Source: an uncultured Bacteroides sp.
GTDB taxonomy: Bacteria > Bacteroidota > Bacteroidia > Bacteroidales > Bacteroidaceae
Direction: 5' to 3'
Assembly: GCA_902388495.1 (NCBI GenBank)
Contig: CABMPP010000001.1
Span: 276,871 to 340,870, forward strand
Length of the DNA: 64,000 nucleotides
Below the pieces are notes generated by a model. The model searched no databases, was not told the DNA's origin, and saw only the letters and a list, made by a program, of their open reading frames with translations. A program made the translations under genes and the position numbers. Within the stretch, counting starts at the first letter, position 1; each line of letters opens with the position of its first letter. Shown here one piece after another: positions 26,727 to 35,774 of this stretch.

Positions 26727-27797
26727 CTAAAACTGCATGCCGTCAAGTAGCTCTAAATAAAGTGCTATCGCTTCTTCTATCTCCTTAATGAAGATAAATT
26801 CGTCAGCCGTGTGCGAGCGGGCACTCTTGCCCGGTCCCATCTTTAGTGAGGGGAAAGACATCAGTGCCTGGTCCGACAGAGTAGGGGAGCCGAAGGGAAC
26901 TCGTCCCAATGAAATGGCTTTCTGTACAATCGGGTGAGTTTCTTCCACATGCGAGGAGCTCAGGCGGAAAGAGCGTGCCTTGGCCTCGCACGTAATGTGC
27001 TTCTGTATTTCGGCAAAAAGTTCCTGGTTGGTGTAGCATTCGTTGCTGCGGATATCTACCACGAAAGTGCAGCGGTCGGGGATGACGTTGTGCTGTGTAC
27101 CTGCATTGACCATCGTTACACTCATCTTTACCGGTCCCAGCAGCGGTGACTCTTTGGCGAAGCGGTAATCGCGGAACCAGGCAATGTCGTCCAATACCTT
27201 ATATATAGCATTGTCTCCTTCGTTGCGTGCAGCATGTCCCGATTTTCCATAAGCGGTAACGTCCAGCACCATCAGGCCTTTTTCTGCAATGGCGGGCTGC
27301 ATTTCCGTAGGCTCTCCCACAATGGCAAACTGTATGGGCGGCAGTTCCGGCAACACACATTCTATTCCCCCTTTGCCCGATACTTCTTCTTCGCAAGATG
27401 CCAGGAATATCATATTATAAGCCTGCGTAGTGCGGCACAGTTGCAGAAATACCTGCAACAGACTGACTACACTTGCTCCGGCATCGTTACTGCCCAGTCC
27501 GTACAACTTTCCGTTGCTCTCCAATGTTGGTGCGAACGGATCTTTTCTCCATCCATTGACGGGTTTCACCGTGTCGATATGCGAATTCAGCAGCAGCGTC
27601 GGCTTCTTCAAATCGAACATCGGACTGAGGCACCAAATGTTGTTACCTTTTCTTCCCGTCTCCATTCCCTGCATTTCGATGTAATTCTGCAGACAATCTG
27701 CTGCCTTTTCTTCATCGCGACTTATTGAAGGAATGGATATTAGCGACTTGAGGAGTCCGGCAGCTTCGGTTACAAGGGTTGGTATGTCATTTATCAT
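26727..27797 (-). CDS. argE: M20-family N-acyl-ornithine deacylase (ArgE-like)
   Basis: A 356-residue M20 zinc amidohydrolase. Visible metal-site motifs are LLNSHIDTV (HxD), YGLGSNDAGASVV (the bridging Asp), ASCEEEVSGKGG (catalytic Glu and ligand) and VGEPTEMQP. Bacteroides make arginine through N-succinylated intermediates, so the substrate is probably N-succinyl- or N-acetyl-ornithine. The start at 27797 (MINDIPT) is preferred over an 11-codon upstream ATG because the latter covers the promoter region. Confidence 0.85.
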   Translation of the reverse strand: MINDIPTLVTEAAGLLKSLISIPSISRDEEKAADCLQNYIEMQGMETGRKGNNIWCLSPMFDLKKPTLLLNSHIDTVKPVNGWRKDPFAPTLESNGKLYGLGSNDAGASVVSLLQVFLQLCRTTQAYNMIFLASCEEEVSGKGGIECVLPELPPIQFAIVGEPTEMQPAIAEKGLMVLDVTAYGKSGHAARNEGDNAIYKVLDDIAWFRDYRFAKESPLLGPVKMSVTMVNAGTQHNVIPDRCTFVVDIRSNECYTNQELFAEIQKHITCEAKARSFRLSSSHVEETHPIVQKAISLGRVPFGSPTLSDQALMSFPSLKMGPGKSARSHTADEFIFIKEIEEAIALYLELLDGMQF

Positions 27798-27829
27798 ATT
27801 GCGTATGTATTTAATGGATAATTTAAGCA

Positions 27830-27837
27830 CAAATCTA
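27830..27837 (-). promoter_or_regulatory. -7 element for argE (minus strand)
   Basis: The minus strand reads TAGATTTG, a TAnnTTTG match, about 30 bases upstream of the start at 27797. If used, it makes the longer start at 27830 impossible. No clear -33 TTTG is seen. Confidence 0.55.
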
Positions 27838-27968
27838 CGAATGTTTTTTTAATAAATATGTCAATTTTGTGAATATTTGGCAGATTGCTACGACGAAAGC
27901 CAGATGACAAAAGTATGCAAAAAAGAGATTATTTCTTTGCTTTATGATGGTAATACTTATAATATTTT

Positions 27969-27976
27969 TATATTTG
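27969..27976 (+). promoter_or_regulatory. -7 element for the SusC/SusD pair
   Basis: TATATTTG followed by CACC fits the Bacteroides -7 box. It lies 98 bases before the susC-like ATG, leaving room for a regulated leader. The nearest TTTG upstream is 29 bases away, more than the usual 19. Confidence 0.5.
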
Positions 27977-28073
27977 CACCCGATTTCATGAAAAAATGTT
28001 TTAAATGTCAAAGATAACTTCTGGTTGATGATTACTGCGCGACGGAGTATTTATTAATATATATTACACATTT

Positions 28074-31000
28074 ATGAATAGATTTATTGGATTATTCTGT
28101 GGGCTCTTCTTGTGCCTTGCTACCTATGCGCAAGAAATCACAGTCAAAGGTAAGGTTACTGCTCAAGGCGAAGAAATGCCAGGGGTAACTGTAATGGTGA
28201 AAGGTAGTAGTGGAATAGGTACGATTACCTCAGTAGATGGTACCTATTCAATAAAAGTCGATGCAAAAGGAACCTTGGTTTTTTCCTATATCGGCTATGA
28301 AACAGTGGAAGCGCCTGTAGGAAACAGGCAGACTGTAAACGTGGAGCTGAAAGAAGCTTCATTGACTGTAGATGAGGTGGTTATTACCGTTCCCTATGGT
28401 ACTGCTAAGAAATCAACGTTTACCGGTTCGGCCGGCGTGGTAGATAAGAAGATTATCGCATCCTCCCAAGTAAGTAGTGTATCGAAGGCTTTGCAAGGAA
28501 GTGTGGCTGGTTTGCAGTCATTCTCTACCAGCGGTCAGCCGGGCGAAGATGCCAGCATCTATATACGTGGTGTCGGTTCGGTCAATGCATCGACTACTCC
28601 GCTTTATGTAGTGGATGGTGTGCCTTACGACGGAGCCCTGTCTTCTATTTCTTCACAAGATATCGCTTCTGTTACGGTATTGAAAGATGCTGCTGCCGCT
28701 ACGTTGTACGGTTCGCGTGCTGCTAACGGTGTGATCATGATTACTACCAAGCAAGGCTCCGAGTCTGCACCTACCATTGAGTTGTCGGCCAAGTACGGTT
28801 TCTCAAGCCGTGCGGTGAGAGATTACGACCAGGTAAGTACCAATGATTATTTCATGTTGCAATGGGAAGCCATGCGCAACAAGTATATGGATGACAAGCA
28901 TTCGGCAGAAGATGCAGCACAAAGAGCTTCTTCCGAACTGGCATCGCTGCTCGGTATCAATCCTTATGGCAGCAAGTATCCCCAGCCGGTAGGTCTGGAT
29001 GGCAAGTTGGTTGCCGGAGCTACTCCGTTGTGGAATGATGATTGGGAAGATGCTTTGACGCAGAATGCCCATTACGCAGACTTGAGTGCCCGTATTTCCG
29101 GTGGTAACAAGACTACGAAATATTATTTCTCCCTGGGCTACCTGGATGACCAAGGTGCTTACATCTGTTCCGGTTTCAAACGCTACACGCTGCGTATGAA
29201 CATCACTTCGAATCTGCGCAAATGGTTGCAGGTAGGTTTGAATGCTTCCGGTACTCACTCTGCACAGGACTATCCGAAGCAGAACGATACAGCCATCGGT
29301 AATGTGGTATTGGCTGCACGTGCATTGCCCTCATTCTATCCGGTGTACGAACGCGATCCTGATACCGGTGCGTACTTGCGCGATGATGACGGAAACAAAA
29401 TCTACGATTACGGTAAGTACCGTAAGGGCTCCTATAATGGTTACAACTTTGTCCAGTCCATGCCTTATGACAAGCATGAGATAAAACGTGATGCAGCCTC
29501 CGTCCGCGGATTCCTTCAGATTACTCCGATTGAAGGATTGAGCTACAAGATGTCAATGAACGTTGACTATAACAGCAAGTTCTCACACGATTATTCAAAT
29601 CCTACTTATGGAAAGGAACCTCTGGTAGGTTCTGTTAGCAAGTCCAATTACCGTACTACGGGTATGACATTCAACAACGTAATCAACTGGGAGCGTACTT
29701 TCGATGAAAAGCATCAGGTTCGCGTGATGGCGGGACAAGAATATTATGAATACAATACTTCCAATTTCAGCGGTTCGCGTTCGGGCGTTATTTCCGACGG
29801 TTACTATGAGCCGGACGTAGCTTCTACACTGACCGGTTTTGGCGGAAACAGCGACCAGTATAAGTTGCTGAGTTATTTCGGAAGTGCCGAATACTCCTTC
29901 AAGCAGAAATATTTCGTGTCGGCATCTATACGTACCGACGGTTCGTCACGTTTCCACCCCGATAATCGCTGGGGAACATTCTGGTCATTCGGTGGATCCT
30001 GGAGAATCTCACAGGAGAAGTTCATGGAAGCAGCTGCCGATAGCTGGTTGTCCAACTTGAGCCTCCGTGCCAGCTATGGTGCCCAGGGTAATGATAACGT
30101 AGGCTACTATGCTTACCCTGAGCTGTACAGAATCGGCAGCTTCCTGGGCGAAACCACTTTGCATGCTTCCCGTCTGGAAACTCCCGACCTGACTTGGGAA
30201 ACCAACTTGAACCTGAATATCGGTCTGGACTTCGGATTCCTGAACAACCGCATTAACGGTACGATTGAGTACTTCAACCGTGCTTCCAAAGACCTGCTGT
30301 TCAGCCGCGACTTGATTCCTTCTTCAGGTTTCAGCTCAATCGATGCCAACATCGGTAAGCTGAAGAACTACGGTTGGGAATTCACGGTAAACGGTACTCC
30401 GGTTCTTACCAAAGACTGGAAATGGGTGTTGTCTGTCAATGCCACCACTTATAAGAACAAGATTGTAGAACTGCCTACCGAGGTGATGTGGAACAGTTCG
30501 AAGAAATGGGTTGTAGGCGGTTCGCTTTACGACTACTGGCTGTACGAATGGGCCGGTGTAAATCCTGAGAACGGTGATGCACAGTGGGCCTATTACGACA
30601 AAGAAGGAAACAGACACGTGACCAATAACTATTCAGAATTGAATTCGGATTACAAAGTGAAGTGTGGCAGTTCATTGCCCAAGGTGAGCGGTGGCTTCCA
30701 ATCCGACCTTACCTGGAAGAACCTCTCTTTATCGGCAATGTTTGCTTATGCCATTGGTGGAAAGGTATATAACAATGATATCACGATGTTGATGCGAGTA
30801 AATGGCGGTAATGGCGACACGATGAGCAAAGAGCTTCTGAACCGTTGGACGCCTGAGAATAGAAATACAGACGTACCCCGTCTGGTCCAGGAAGGAACGA
30901 GCAAGTTTACTTCTGCTTCTACCCGCTGGTTGGTCGACCGTTCTTTCCTGCGTCTGAAAACGCTTACCTTGAATTACAACTTGCCGAAGGCCTGGTTACA

Positions 31001-31163
31001 TACAATGACCATCAAAGATGCGAGCGTGTTTGTACAGGGCGAGAACCTGCTGACATTCAGCAAGCAACAAGGTCTGGATCCCGAACAACCCATCAGCGGT
31101 TCGGTTTCTTACCGTTATCCGGCCATGAAAACATTCTCATTCGGTATTAATGTGAAACTCTAA
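28074..31163 (+). CDS. SusC/RagA-family TonB-dependent outer-membrane transporter
   Basis: A 1029-residue outer-membrane receptor. A signal peptide (to about residue 19) is followed by a carboxypeptidase-D-like domain (about 22-100, ITVKGKVTAQGEEMPGVTVMVKG), the SusC-type DEVVITVPYGT stretch, a plug domain (VSKALQGSVAGLQS, PLYVVDGVPYDG, VLKDAAAATLYGSRAANGVIMITTKQG) and a beta-barrel ending in FGINVKL. There is no STN domain, so no direct anti-sigma partner is expected. It is coupled to the SusD gene one base later. The substrate is unknown; a RagAB-like peptide importer is one possibility because no enzymes accompany it. Confidence 0.95.
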   Translation: MNRFIGLFCGLFLCLATYAQEITVKGKVTAQGEEMPGVTVMVKGSSGIGTITSVDGTYSIKVDAKGTLVFSYIGYETVEAPVGNRQTVNVELKEASLTVDEVVITVPYGTAKKSTFTGSAGVVDKKIIASSQVSSVSKALQGSVAGLQSFSTSGQPGEDASIYIRGVGSVNASTTPLYVVDGVPYDGALSSISSQDIASVTVLKDAAAATLYGSRAANGVIMITTKQGSESAPTIELSAKYGFSSRAVRDYDQVSTNDYFMLQWEAMRNKYMDDKHSAEDAAQRASSELASLLGINPYGSKYPQPVGLDGKLVAGATPLWNDDWEDALTQNAHYADLSARISGGNKTTKYYFSLGYLDDQGAYICSGFKRYTLRMNITSNLRKWLQVGLNASGTHSAQDYPKQNDTAIGNVVLAARALPSFYPVYERDPDTGAYLRDDDGNKIYDYGKYRKGSYNGYNFVQSMPYDKHEIKRDAASVRGFLQITPIEGLSYKMSMNVDYNSKFSHDYSNPTYGKEPLVGSVSKSNYRTTGMTFNNVINWERTFDEKHQVRVMAGQEYYEYNTSNFSGSRSGVISDGYYEPDVASTLTGFGGNSDQYKLLSYFGSAEYSFKQKYFVSASIRTDGSSRFHPDNRWGTFWSFGGSWRISQEKFMEAAADSWLSNLSLRASYGAQGNDNVGYYAYPELYRIGSFLGETTLHASRLETPDLTWETNLNLNIGLDFGFLNNRINGTIEYFNRASKDLLFSRDLIPSSGFSSIDANIGKLKNYGWEFTVNGTPVLTKDWKWVLSVNATTYKNKIVELPTEVMWNSSKKWVVGGSLYDYWLYEWAGVNPENGDAQWAYYDKEGNRHVTNNYSELNSDYKVKCGSSLPKVSGGFQSDLTWKNLSLSAMFAYAIGGKVYNNDITMLMRVNGGNGDTMSKELLNRWTPENRNTDVPRLVQEGTSKFTSASTRWLVDRSFLRLKTLTLNYNLPKAWLHTMTIKDASVFVQGENLLTFSKQQGLDPEQPISGSVSYRYPAMKTFSFGINVKL

Positions 31164-31164
31164 A

Positions 31165-32739
31165 ATGAAGACGACTATGAAGATAGATATTAAAAAGATA
31201 TGTGTCGCTGTTTTAGCGATGTGCATGGTGACTGCATGTGATTTGGATACCTCCCCTACGGTTTCGCTCGATGCCAGTGGCGTATATAAAGATACGAAAA
31301 ATGCTGAGCGCGTGTTGAGAGGAGTATGGAACTATGTATTTAATGAAGGCCTCAGTTATGCTTCTCTGGGATATGGTACTATTATGTTGAGCGACGACTT
31401 TGCCGGTTCCGACGCGGTAAGAACTTTAAGCTACGGACTCTCTGCCAGCTACAATCTGACGAACGGATACTCGCGAGGCGAACATTGCCGTGCGTTGTGG
31501 GATTTGATGTACGACCCGATCAACAACTGTAACGCCATCCTGAAGCATATCGACGACGTTTCCGGTTCCAAGGAAGAGAAAGACCGTATCAAAGGACAGA
31601 CTTATGCCAGCCGTGCTTTCATGTACCTGGTACTGGCTTCCCACTACTCTTTTGCCATCGACAAAGACCCGGATGCTGTCTGCGTGCCTATTTATACCGA
31701 ACCTACGGACTACAATCAGGCGGTCAACGGACAACCGGCCGCCAGTGTTTCCGAAGTATATGCCCAGGTTCTCAGCGACTTGAAGAATGCGCTGGAGCTG
31801 ATCCCCGAGAACTATTCGCATGGCAATGATGCAACCAAGCAATATCAGATAGACCATTTGGTGGCATTGGGTCTGATGGCACGTGCCAGCCTGTATGCCC
31901 GTCACTGGGACGATGCCTACAAATATGCAACGGCTGCTTTGGCCATCAACCCTTACCTGATGAACGAAGAAGAGTACAAGAGCGGCTTCAACGACTACAC
32001 TAACAAGGAATGGATGTGGAGCTTGTCATGCACGATCGATGACAATGACCCCTGCTACCTGTTCTACTTTAAAGACTGTACGCCCGAGAGCGGTGGCTAC
32101 ACCAGCCTCAATACCGACCCCTATTTCAAGGAAAAACTTGATGACACCGACTATCGTAAAGACTTGTTCAACTGGGGACAGACTGCTTATCAGGATTGGG
32201 CTCTGCTGAATAACAAGTTCAGATTCAAGGATATCGAGAACATGCTGGGAGATATCGTCATGATGCGTACCTCGGAAATGTATCTGATTAAGGCTGAAGC
32301 TGCCGCACACATTGCAGGCAAAGAAAGCGAAGCGCAACAAACCTTACAGATAATGCGCGATGCCCGTACCAAAGCCGGAATGAAGGCCAGGACCGTAACA
32401 GAAACCGGTGAGGCTCTGATTAAGGAAATCTGGATGGAACGCCGCAGAGAGTTGTGGGGCGAAGGCTTCTCGTTGGTGGACATTATCCGCAACCAGCAGC
32501 CGGTAGAGCGCAAGGAGTATAACGGTATTGCCACCAAGCCCGACGGTACTCCGATTCTGGATAAAGATGGCAAGACCATTCCCGTGAAAGGCCATACCAT
32601 CACCAGCCTGCCCGACAAGACGGACTTTGTTCCCAACAGCATATACTATTTGCTTCGCATTCCCGAAAAGGAAGAACTGCAGAATCCGGTTCTTTACTCT
32701 AAACACCCGAAACTTCCCGAATACGTATTAGAAAAGTAA
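31165..32739 (+). CDS. SusD/RagB-family surface lipoprotein
   Basis: A 524-residue lipoprotein with lipobox VTAC. The SusD fold markers are visible: N-terminal SLDASGVYKDTKNAERVLRGVWNYV, the YASRAFMYLVLASHYS helix, and C-terminal IWMERRRELWGEGFSLVDIIR. It forms the lid over the SusC barrel encoded immediately upstream and helps capture ligand at the cell surface. No glycosidase or regulator gene lies beside this pair. Confidence 0.95.
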   Translation: MKTTMKIDIKKICVAVLAMCMVTACDLDTSPTVSLDASGVYKDTKNAERVLRGVWNYVFNEGLSYASLGYGTIMLSDDFAGSDAVRTLSYGLSASYNLTNGYSRGEHCRALWDLMYDPINNCNAILKHIDDVSGSKEEKDRIKGQTYASRAFMYLVLASHYSFAIDKDPDAVCVPIYTEPTDYNQAVNGQPAASVSEVYAQVLSDLKNALELIPENYSHGNDATKQYQIDHLVALGLMARASLYARHWDDAYKYATAALAINPYLMNEEEYKSGFNDYTNKEWMWSLSCTIDDNDPCYLFYFKDCTPESGGYTSLNTDPYFKEKLDDTDYRKDLFNWGQTAYQDWALLNNKFRFKDIENMLGDIVMMRTSEMYLIKAEAAAHIAGKESEAQQTLQIMRDARTKAGMKARTVTETGEALIKEIWMERRRELWGEGFSLVDIIRNQQPVERKEYNGIATKPDGTPILDKDGKTIPVKGHTITSLPDKTDFVPNSIYYLLRIPEKEELQNPVLYSKHPKLPEYVLEK

Positions 32740-32760
32740 ACGGAACGTTTCATAAGATTC

Positions 32761-32817
32761 ATTACTCCTTCCTGCTGCAAGCATCTGCTGAAGACCTTGC
32801 CGGCGGGGAGGAGTAAT
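32761..32817 (+). terminator. Stem-loop after the first SusC/SusD pair
   Basis: A 9-bp stem (32761-32769 with 32809-32817) with a long GC-rich loop lies 22 bases after the susD stop. A second palindrome (TATAGGG...CCCTATA) follows at about 32823-32848. Together they are the likely end of the susCD transcript, although no strong T run follows. Confidence 0.45.
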
Positions 32818-32902
32818 TCATTTATAGGGTTGGCGTAGCTCCCCTATAAACGCTCTTATTGAAAAAGAGCCCTGAAAACTAAATTGTTTCAGATGAAACT
32901 AT

Positions 32903-32910
32903 TACCTTTG
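32903..32910 (+). promoter_or_regulatory. -7 element for the acyl-CoA synthetase gene
   Basis: TACCTTTG followed by CACC is a strong Bacteroides -7 match, 27 bases upstream of the ATG at 32937. A TTG at 32884-32886 is the nearest -33 candidate. Confidence 0.6.
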
Positions 32911-32936
32911 CACCGTATTTACCAATTCATAAAGTT

Positions 32937-34742
32937 ATGACTTATCATCATTTATCTGTCCTGATACACCGCCAGGCAGAGAAGTATGGAGACAAAGTTG
33001 CCTTGAAATACAGGGACTACGAGACTGCAAGATGGATACCGATATCCTGGAACGAGTTCTCTCAAACCATACACCAGACAGCCAATGCGATGGCAGCGCT
33101 GGGGATAGAGGTGCAAGAAAATATCGGCCTCTTCTCTCAAAACAAGCCGGAATGTCTTTATGCCGATTTCGCTGCATTTGCCAACCGCGCGGTGACCATA
33201 CCCCTGTATGCCACCAGCTCCGCAGCCCAGGCGCAATATATCATCGACGATGCCCAGATACGCTATGTGTTCGTGGGCGAACAATACCAGTACGATGCCG
33301 CTTTCAGTATCTTCGGCTTCTGCCGCTCCCTGCAACAGCTGATTATCTTCGACCGTGCCGTCGTAAAAGATCCCCGCGACATGACCTCCATCTACTACGA
33401 TGAATTCCTGGCGATGGGCGAAGACCTGAAGTACAGCGTCGTTGTAGACGAGCGCACCTCCGAGGCTTCGGACGACGACCTTGCCAACATCCTCTATACC
33501 TCCGGTACCACGGGCGAGCCGAAAGGCGTCATGCTCCACCACTTCAACTACCGCGAAGCCCTGCGCATCCACGACATCCGCCTTCCCTTCATGACCGACC
33601 AGGACGTCTCCATGAACTTCCTCCCGCTGACGCACGTCTTCGAGAAAGCCTGGACCTACCTCTGCCTCCACCGGGGCGTGCAGGTATGCGTCAACCTCCG
33701 TCCGGCGGACATCCAGACCACCATCAAGGAGATACGCCCCACGCTGATGTGCAGCGTCCCCCGTTTCTGGGAGAAGGTCTATGCTGGCGTACAAGAGAAG
33801 ATAGCACAGGAAACCGGCTTGCGGAGAGCAATGATGCTGGACGCCATCAAGGTAGGGCGCATCCACAACATCGACTACCTGCGCCAGGGCAAGACTCCCC
33901 CTATGCTGCTCCACCTGAAGTACAAGTTCTACGAAAAGACCATATACGCCCTGCTGAAGAAGACCATCGGTATAGAGAACGGCAACTTCTTCCCCACAGC
34001 CGGTGCTGCCGTATCCGATGAAATCTGCGAGTTTGTGCACTCGGTAGGCATCAACATGGTGGTGGGTTACGGCCTGACGGAATCTACGGCTACCGTCTCC
34101 TGCTTCCTCAACGAGGGCTACGAGATCGGCTCCGTGGGCACAGTGATGCCCGGTGTGGAGGTGAAGATCGGCGAAAACAACGAGATACTTCTTCGTGGCA
34201 AGACCATCACCACCGGCTACTACAAGAAGCCGGAAGCTACTGCCGCTGCCATCGACCCGGACGGTTGGTTCCATACCGGCGATGCCGGCTATCTGAAAGA
34301 AGATCATCTGTACCTCACCGAGCGCATCAAGGACTTGTTCAAGACCTCGAACGGAAAGTACATCTCTCCGCAAGTGCTGGAAACGAAGCTCGCCATCGAC
34401 CGCTACATCGACCAGATAGCCATCATAGCCGATGAGCGCAAGTTTGTTTCTGCCCTCATCGTTCCCGTCTACGGTTTGGTGAAGGACTATGCCAAAGAGA
34501 AAGGCATTGCATACGGCAACATGGAAGAGCTCTTGCAGCATCCCAAGATACAAGCCTTGTTCCGTGCCCGCATCGACACCCTGCAACAGCAGTTTGCCCA
34601 CTACGAGCAGGTGAAGCGCTTTACCCTGCTCTCCGAGCCGTTCAGCATGGAGCGTGGCGAACTGACCAATACCTTGAAGCTGAAACGTCCCGTCGTGGCG
34701 AAGAACTACAAGGAGCAGATTGATAAGATGTACGAAGAATAA
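32937..34742 (+). CDS. Long-chain fatty acid--CoA ligase (AMP-binding)
   Basis: A 601-residue ANL-superfamily enzyme that activates fatty acids to acyl-CoA through an acyl-adenylate. Motifs: LYTSGTTGEPKGVML (P-loop, about residue 190), VGYGLTESTATVSC (A5), DGWFHTGDAGYLKEDHLYLTERIKDLFKTSNGKYISP (A7-A8 and hinge). It has its own promoter and terminator, so it appears monocistronic. GC content and codon use look richer than in the preceding SusC gene. The exact chain-length preference cannot be told. Confidence 0.93.
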   Translation: MTYHHLSVLIHRQAEKYGDKVALKYRDYETARWIPISWNEFSQTIHQTANAMAALGIEVQENIGLFSQNKPECLYADFAAFANRAVTIPLYATSSAAQAQYIIDDAQIRYVFVGEQYQYDAAFSIFGFCRSLQQLIIFDRAVVKDPRDMTSIYYDEFLAMGEDLKYSVVVDERTSEASDDDLANILYTSGTTGEPKGVMLHHFNYREALRIHDIRLPFMTDQDVSMNFLPLTHVFEKAWTYLCLHRGVQVCVNLRPADIQTTIKEIRPTLMCSVPRFWEKVYAGVQEKIAQETGLRRAMMLDAIKVGRIHNIDYLRQGKTPPMLLHLKYKFYEKTIYALLKKTIGIENGNFFPTAGAAVSDEICEFVHSVGINMVVGYGLTESTATVSCFLNEGYEIGSVGTVMPGVEVKIGENNEILLRGKTITTGYYKKPEATAAAIDPDGWFHTGDAGYLKEDHLYLTERIKDLFKTSNGKYISPQVLETKLAIDRYIDQIAIIADERKFVSALIVPVYGLVKDYAKEKGIAYGNMEELLQHPKIQALFRARIDTLQQQFAHYEQVKRFTLLSEPFSMERGELTNTLKLKRPVVAKNYKEQIDKMYEE

Positions 34743-34788
34743 CCCTCCGTTGCAAGCAACTTATTAGCCTGACGGCTGAAACATACGG

Positions 34789-34824
34789 GCCGGACAGCGG
34801 GAAGACTATTCCCTGTTGTCCGGC
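34789..34824 (+). terminator. Terminator of the acyl-CoA synthetase gene
   Basis: Near-perfect stem 34789-34802/34810-34824 (GCCGGACA paired with TGTCCGGC plus an inner GCGGGA/TCCCTG extension), followed by a pyrimidine-rich TCTCTATTTG. Confidence 0.75.
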
Positions 34825-34845
34825 TCTCTATTTGTACTCATGCAC

Positions 34846-35043
34846 AAGATGGCATCTTATGTTGCTCAAGATGGCATCTTATGCTACACAAGATGGCATC
34901 TTGTGCAGTACATCCAGTAGTGTTCAATCCGACAAGTAATAGTGTTCTGTCCGATAACAAATAATGTTCTGCAGGACAGCAAGCAATGTTCCGGGCAACA
35001 GCAAGTAATGTTCCGCAGCACAACAAATAATGTTTGCCTTATC
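34846..35043. repeat. Array of nine 22-bp repeat units in two sub-families
   Basis: Exact 22-base periodicity with unit starts at 34846, 34868, 34890, 34912, 34934, 34956, 34978, 35000 and 35022. Units 1-3 share the near-palindrome AAGATGGCATCTT. Units 4-9 share (A)GTAATGTTC or (A)ATAATGTTC followed by a CCG/GCA-rich end. There are no unique spacers, so it is not CRISPR. It fills most of the 380-base gap between the acyl-CoA synthetase gene and the ECF sigma gene, ending 30 bases before that promoter. Function is unknown; 22 bp is close to two helical turns. Confidence 0.9.
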
Positions 35044-35072
35044 TTTTGCAGGAAACGATGCGCCGATTTTTC

Positions 35073-35103
35073 TTTGCTTAATTAATTGTTTGTGTTATCT
35101 TTG
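35073..35103 (+). promoter_or_regulatory. Promoter of the ECF sigma gene
   Basis: TTTG at 35073-35076, a 19-base spacer and TATCTTTG at 35096-35103 match the Bacteroides housekeeping promoter consensus completely. The start codon is at 35124, giving a very short leader. Confidence 0.85.
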
Positions 35104-35123
35104 TCTCAATCAATAATACAGCT

Positions 35124-35681
35124 ATGTCTTCTCAAATAGAACATGTTATAACCTTTAATCAGTTGTATGAAGAGTATAATCAGCGTTTCATTCGCTTTGC
35201 CCGAAGCTATGTCACGGCGAATGAGATAGCCGAAGACATTGTCAATGACAGCTTCATGTACTATTGGGAAAACAAGCACAGTATTACCGACCAGAATATC
35301 TCCTCCTATCTGCTGACAGTGGTAAAGCATAAGTGCATCAATTACCTGAAGCGCCTCGCCCTGGAAGAGCAGGCAAGAGACCGTTTTCAGTCCCTGGAAG
35401 AGTGGGAACTCCAACTTAGAATCAGTACCCTGGAGGCATGCGACCCCGAAAAACTGCTATCCGACGAGATACAAACGCTTGTACAGCAAGCCCTGCGCTC
35501 CATGCCCGCGCAGACACGAGACATACTGATACGTAGCCGCTACCAGTCACAATCCAATAAAGAAATAGCTTCGCAGCTCGGCATTTCCGTCAAAGCCGTA
35601 GAGTACCACATGACGCGTGCCCTGAAAACCTTGCGTACCTTCCTGAAGGATTACTTCCCCATCTGGTTGCTTTATTTCTAA
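35124..35681 (+). CDS. ECF sigma factor of the GH9 polysaccharide utilization locus
   Basis: A 185-residue sigma-70 family protein with region 2 (ITFNQLYEEYNQRFIRFARSYVTANEIAEDIVNDSFMYYW) and region 4 (LRSMPAQTRDILIRSRYQSQSNKEIASQLGISVKAVEYHMTRALKTL). It is followed by a FecR-like anti-sigma gene and an STN-type SusC. In this known arrangement ligand binding to SusC is signalled by the STN domain to FecR, which releases the sigma factor to transcribe the susCD genes. Confidence 0.95.
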   Translation: MSSQIEHVITFNQLYEEYNQRFIRFARSYVTANEIAEDIVNDSFMYYWENKHSITDQNISSYLLTVVKHKCINYLKRLALEEQARDRFQSLEEWELQLRISTLEACDPEKLLSDEIQTLVQQALRSMPAQTRDILIRSRYQSQSNKEIASQLGISVKAVEYHMTRALKTLRTFLKDYFPIWLLYF

Positions 35682-35774
35682 TCATCCTTCTCTTTTAGAT
35701 TTATTAACAAGAAAAGCTTTTCCTCTCTTTAGGGTTTAAAAACTCTCGCTTGCTTGTTATATAAAAGGGACAAT

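Noticed and set aside
34838-35026. A 62-residue minus-strand reading frame across the 22-bp array
   Set aside because: Its repetitive Cys/Leu-rich composition simply follows the DNA repeat and it has no start signal.
34846-35043. Possible CRISPR array
   Set aside because: The 22-bp units are contiguous with no unique spacers, and no cas genes are present.
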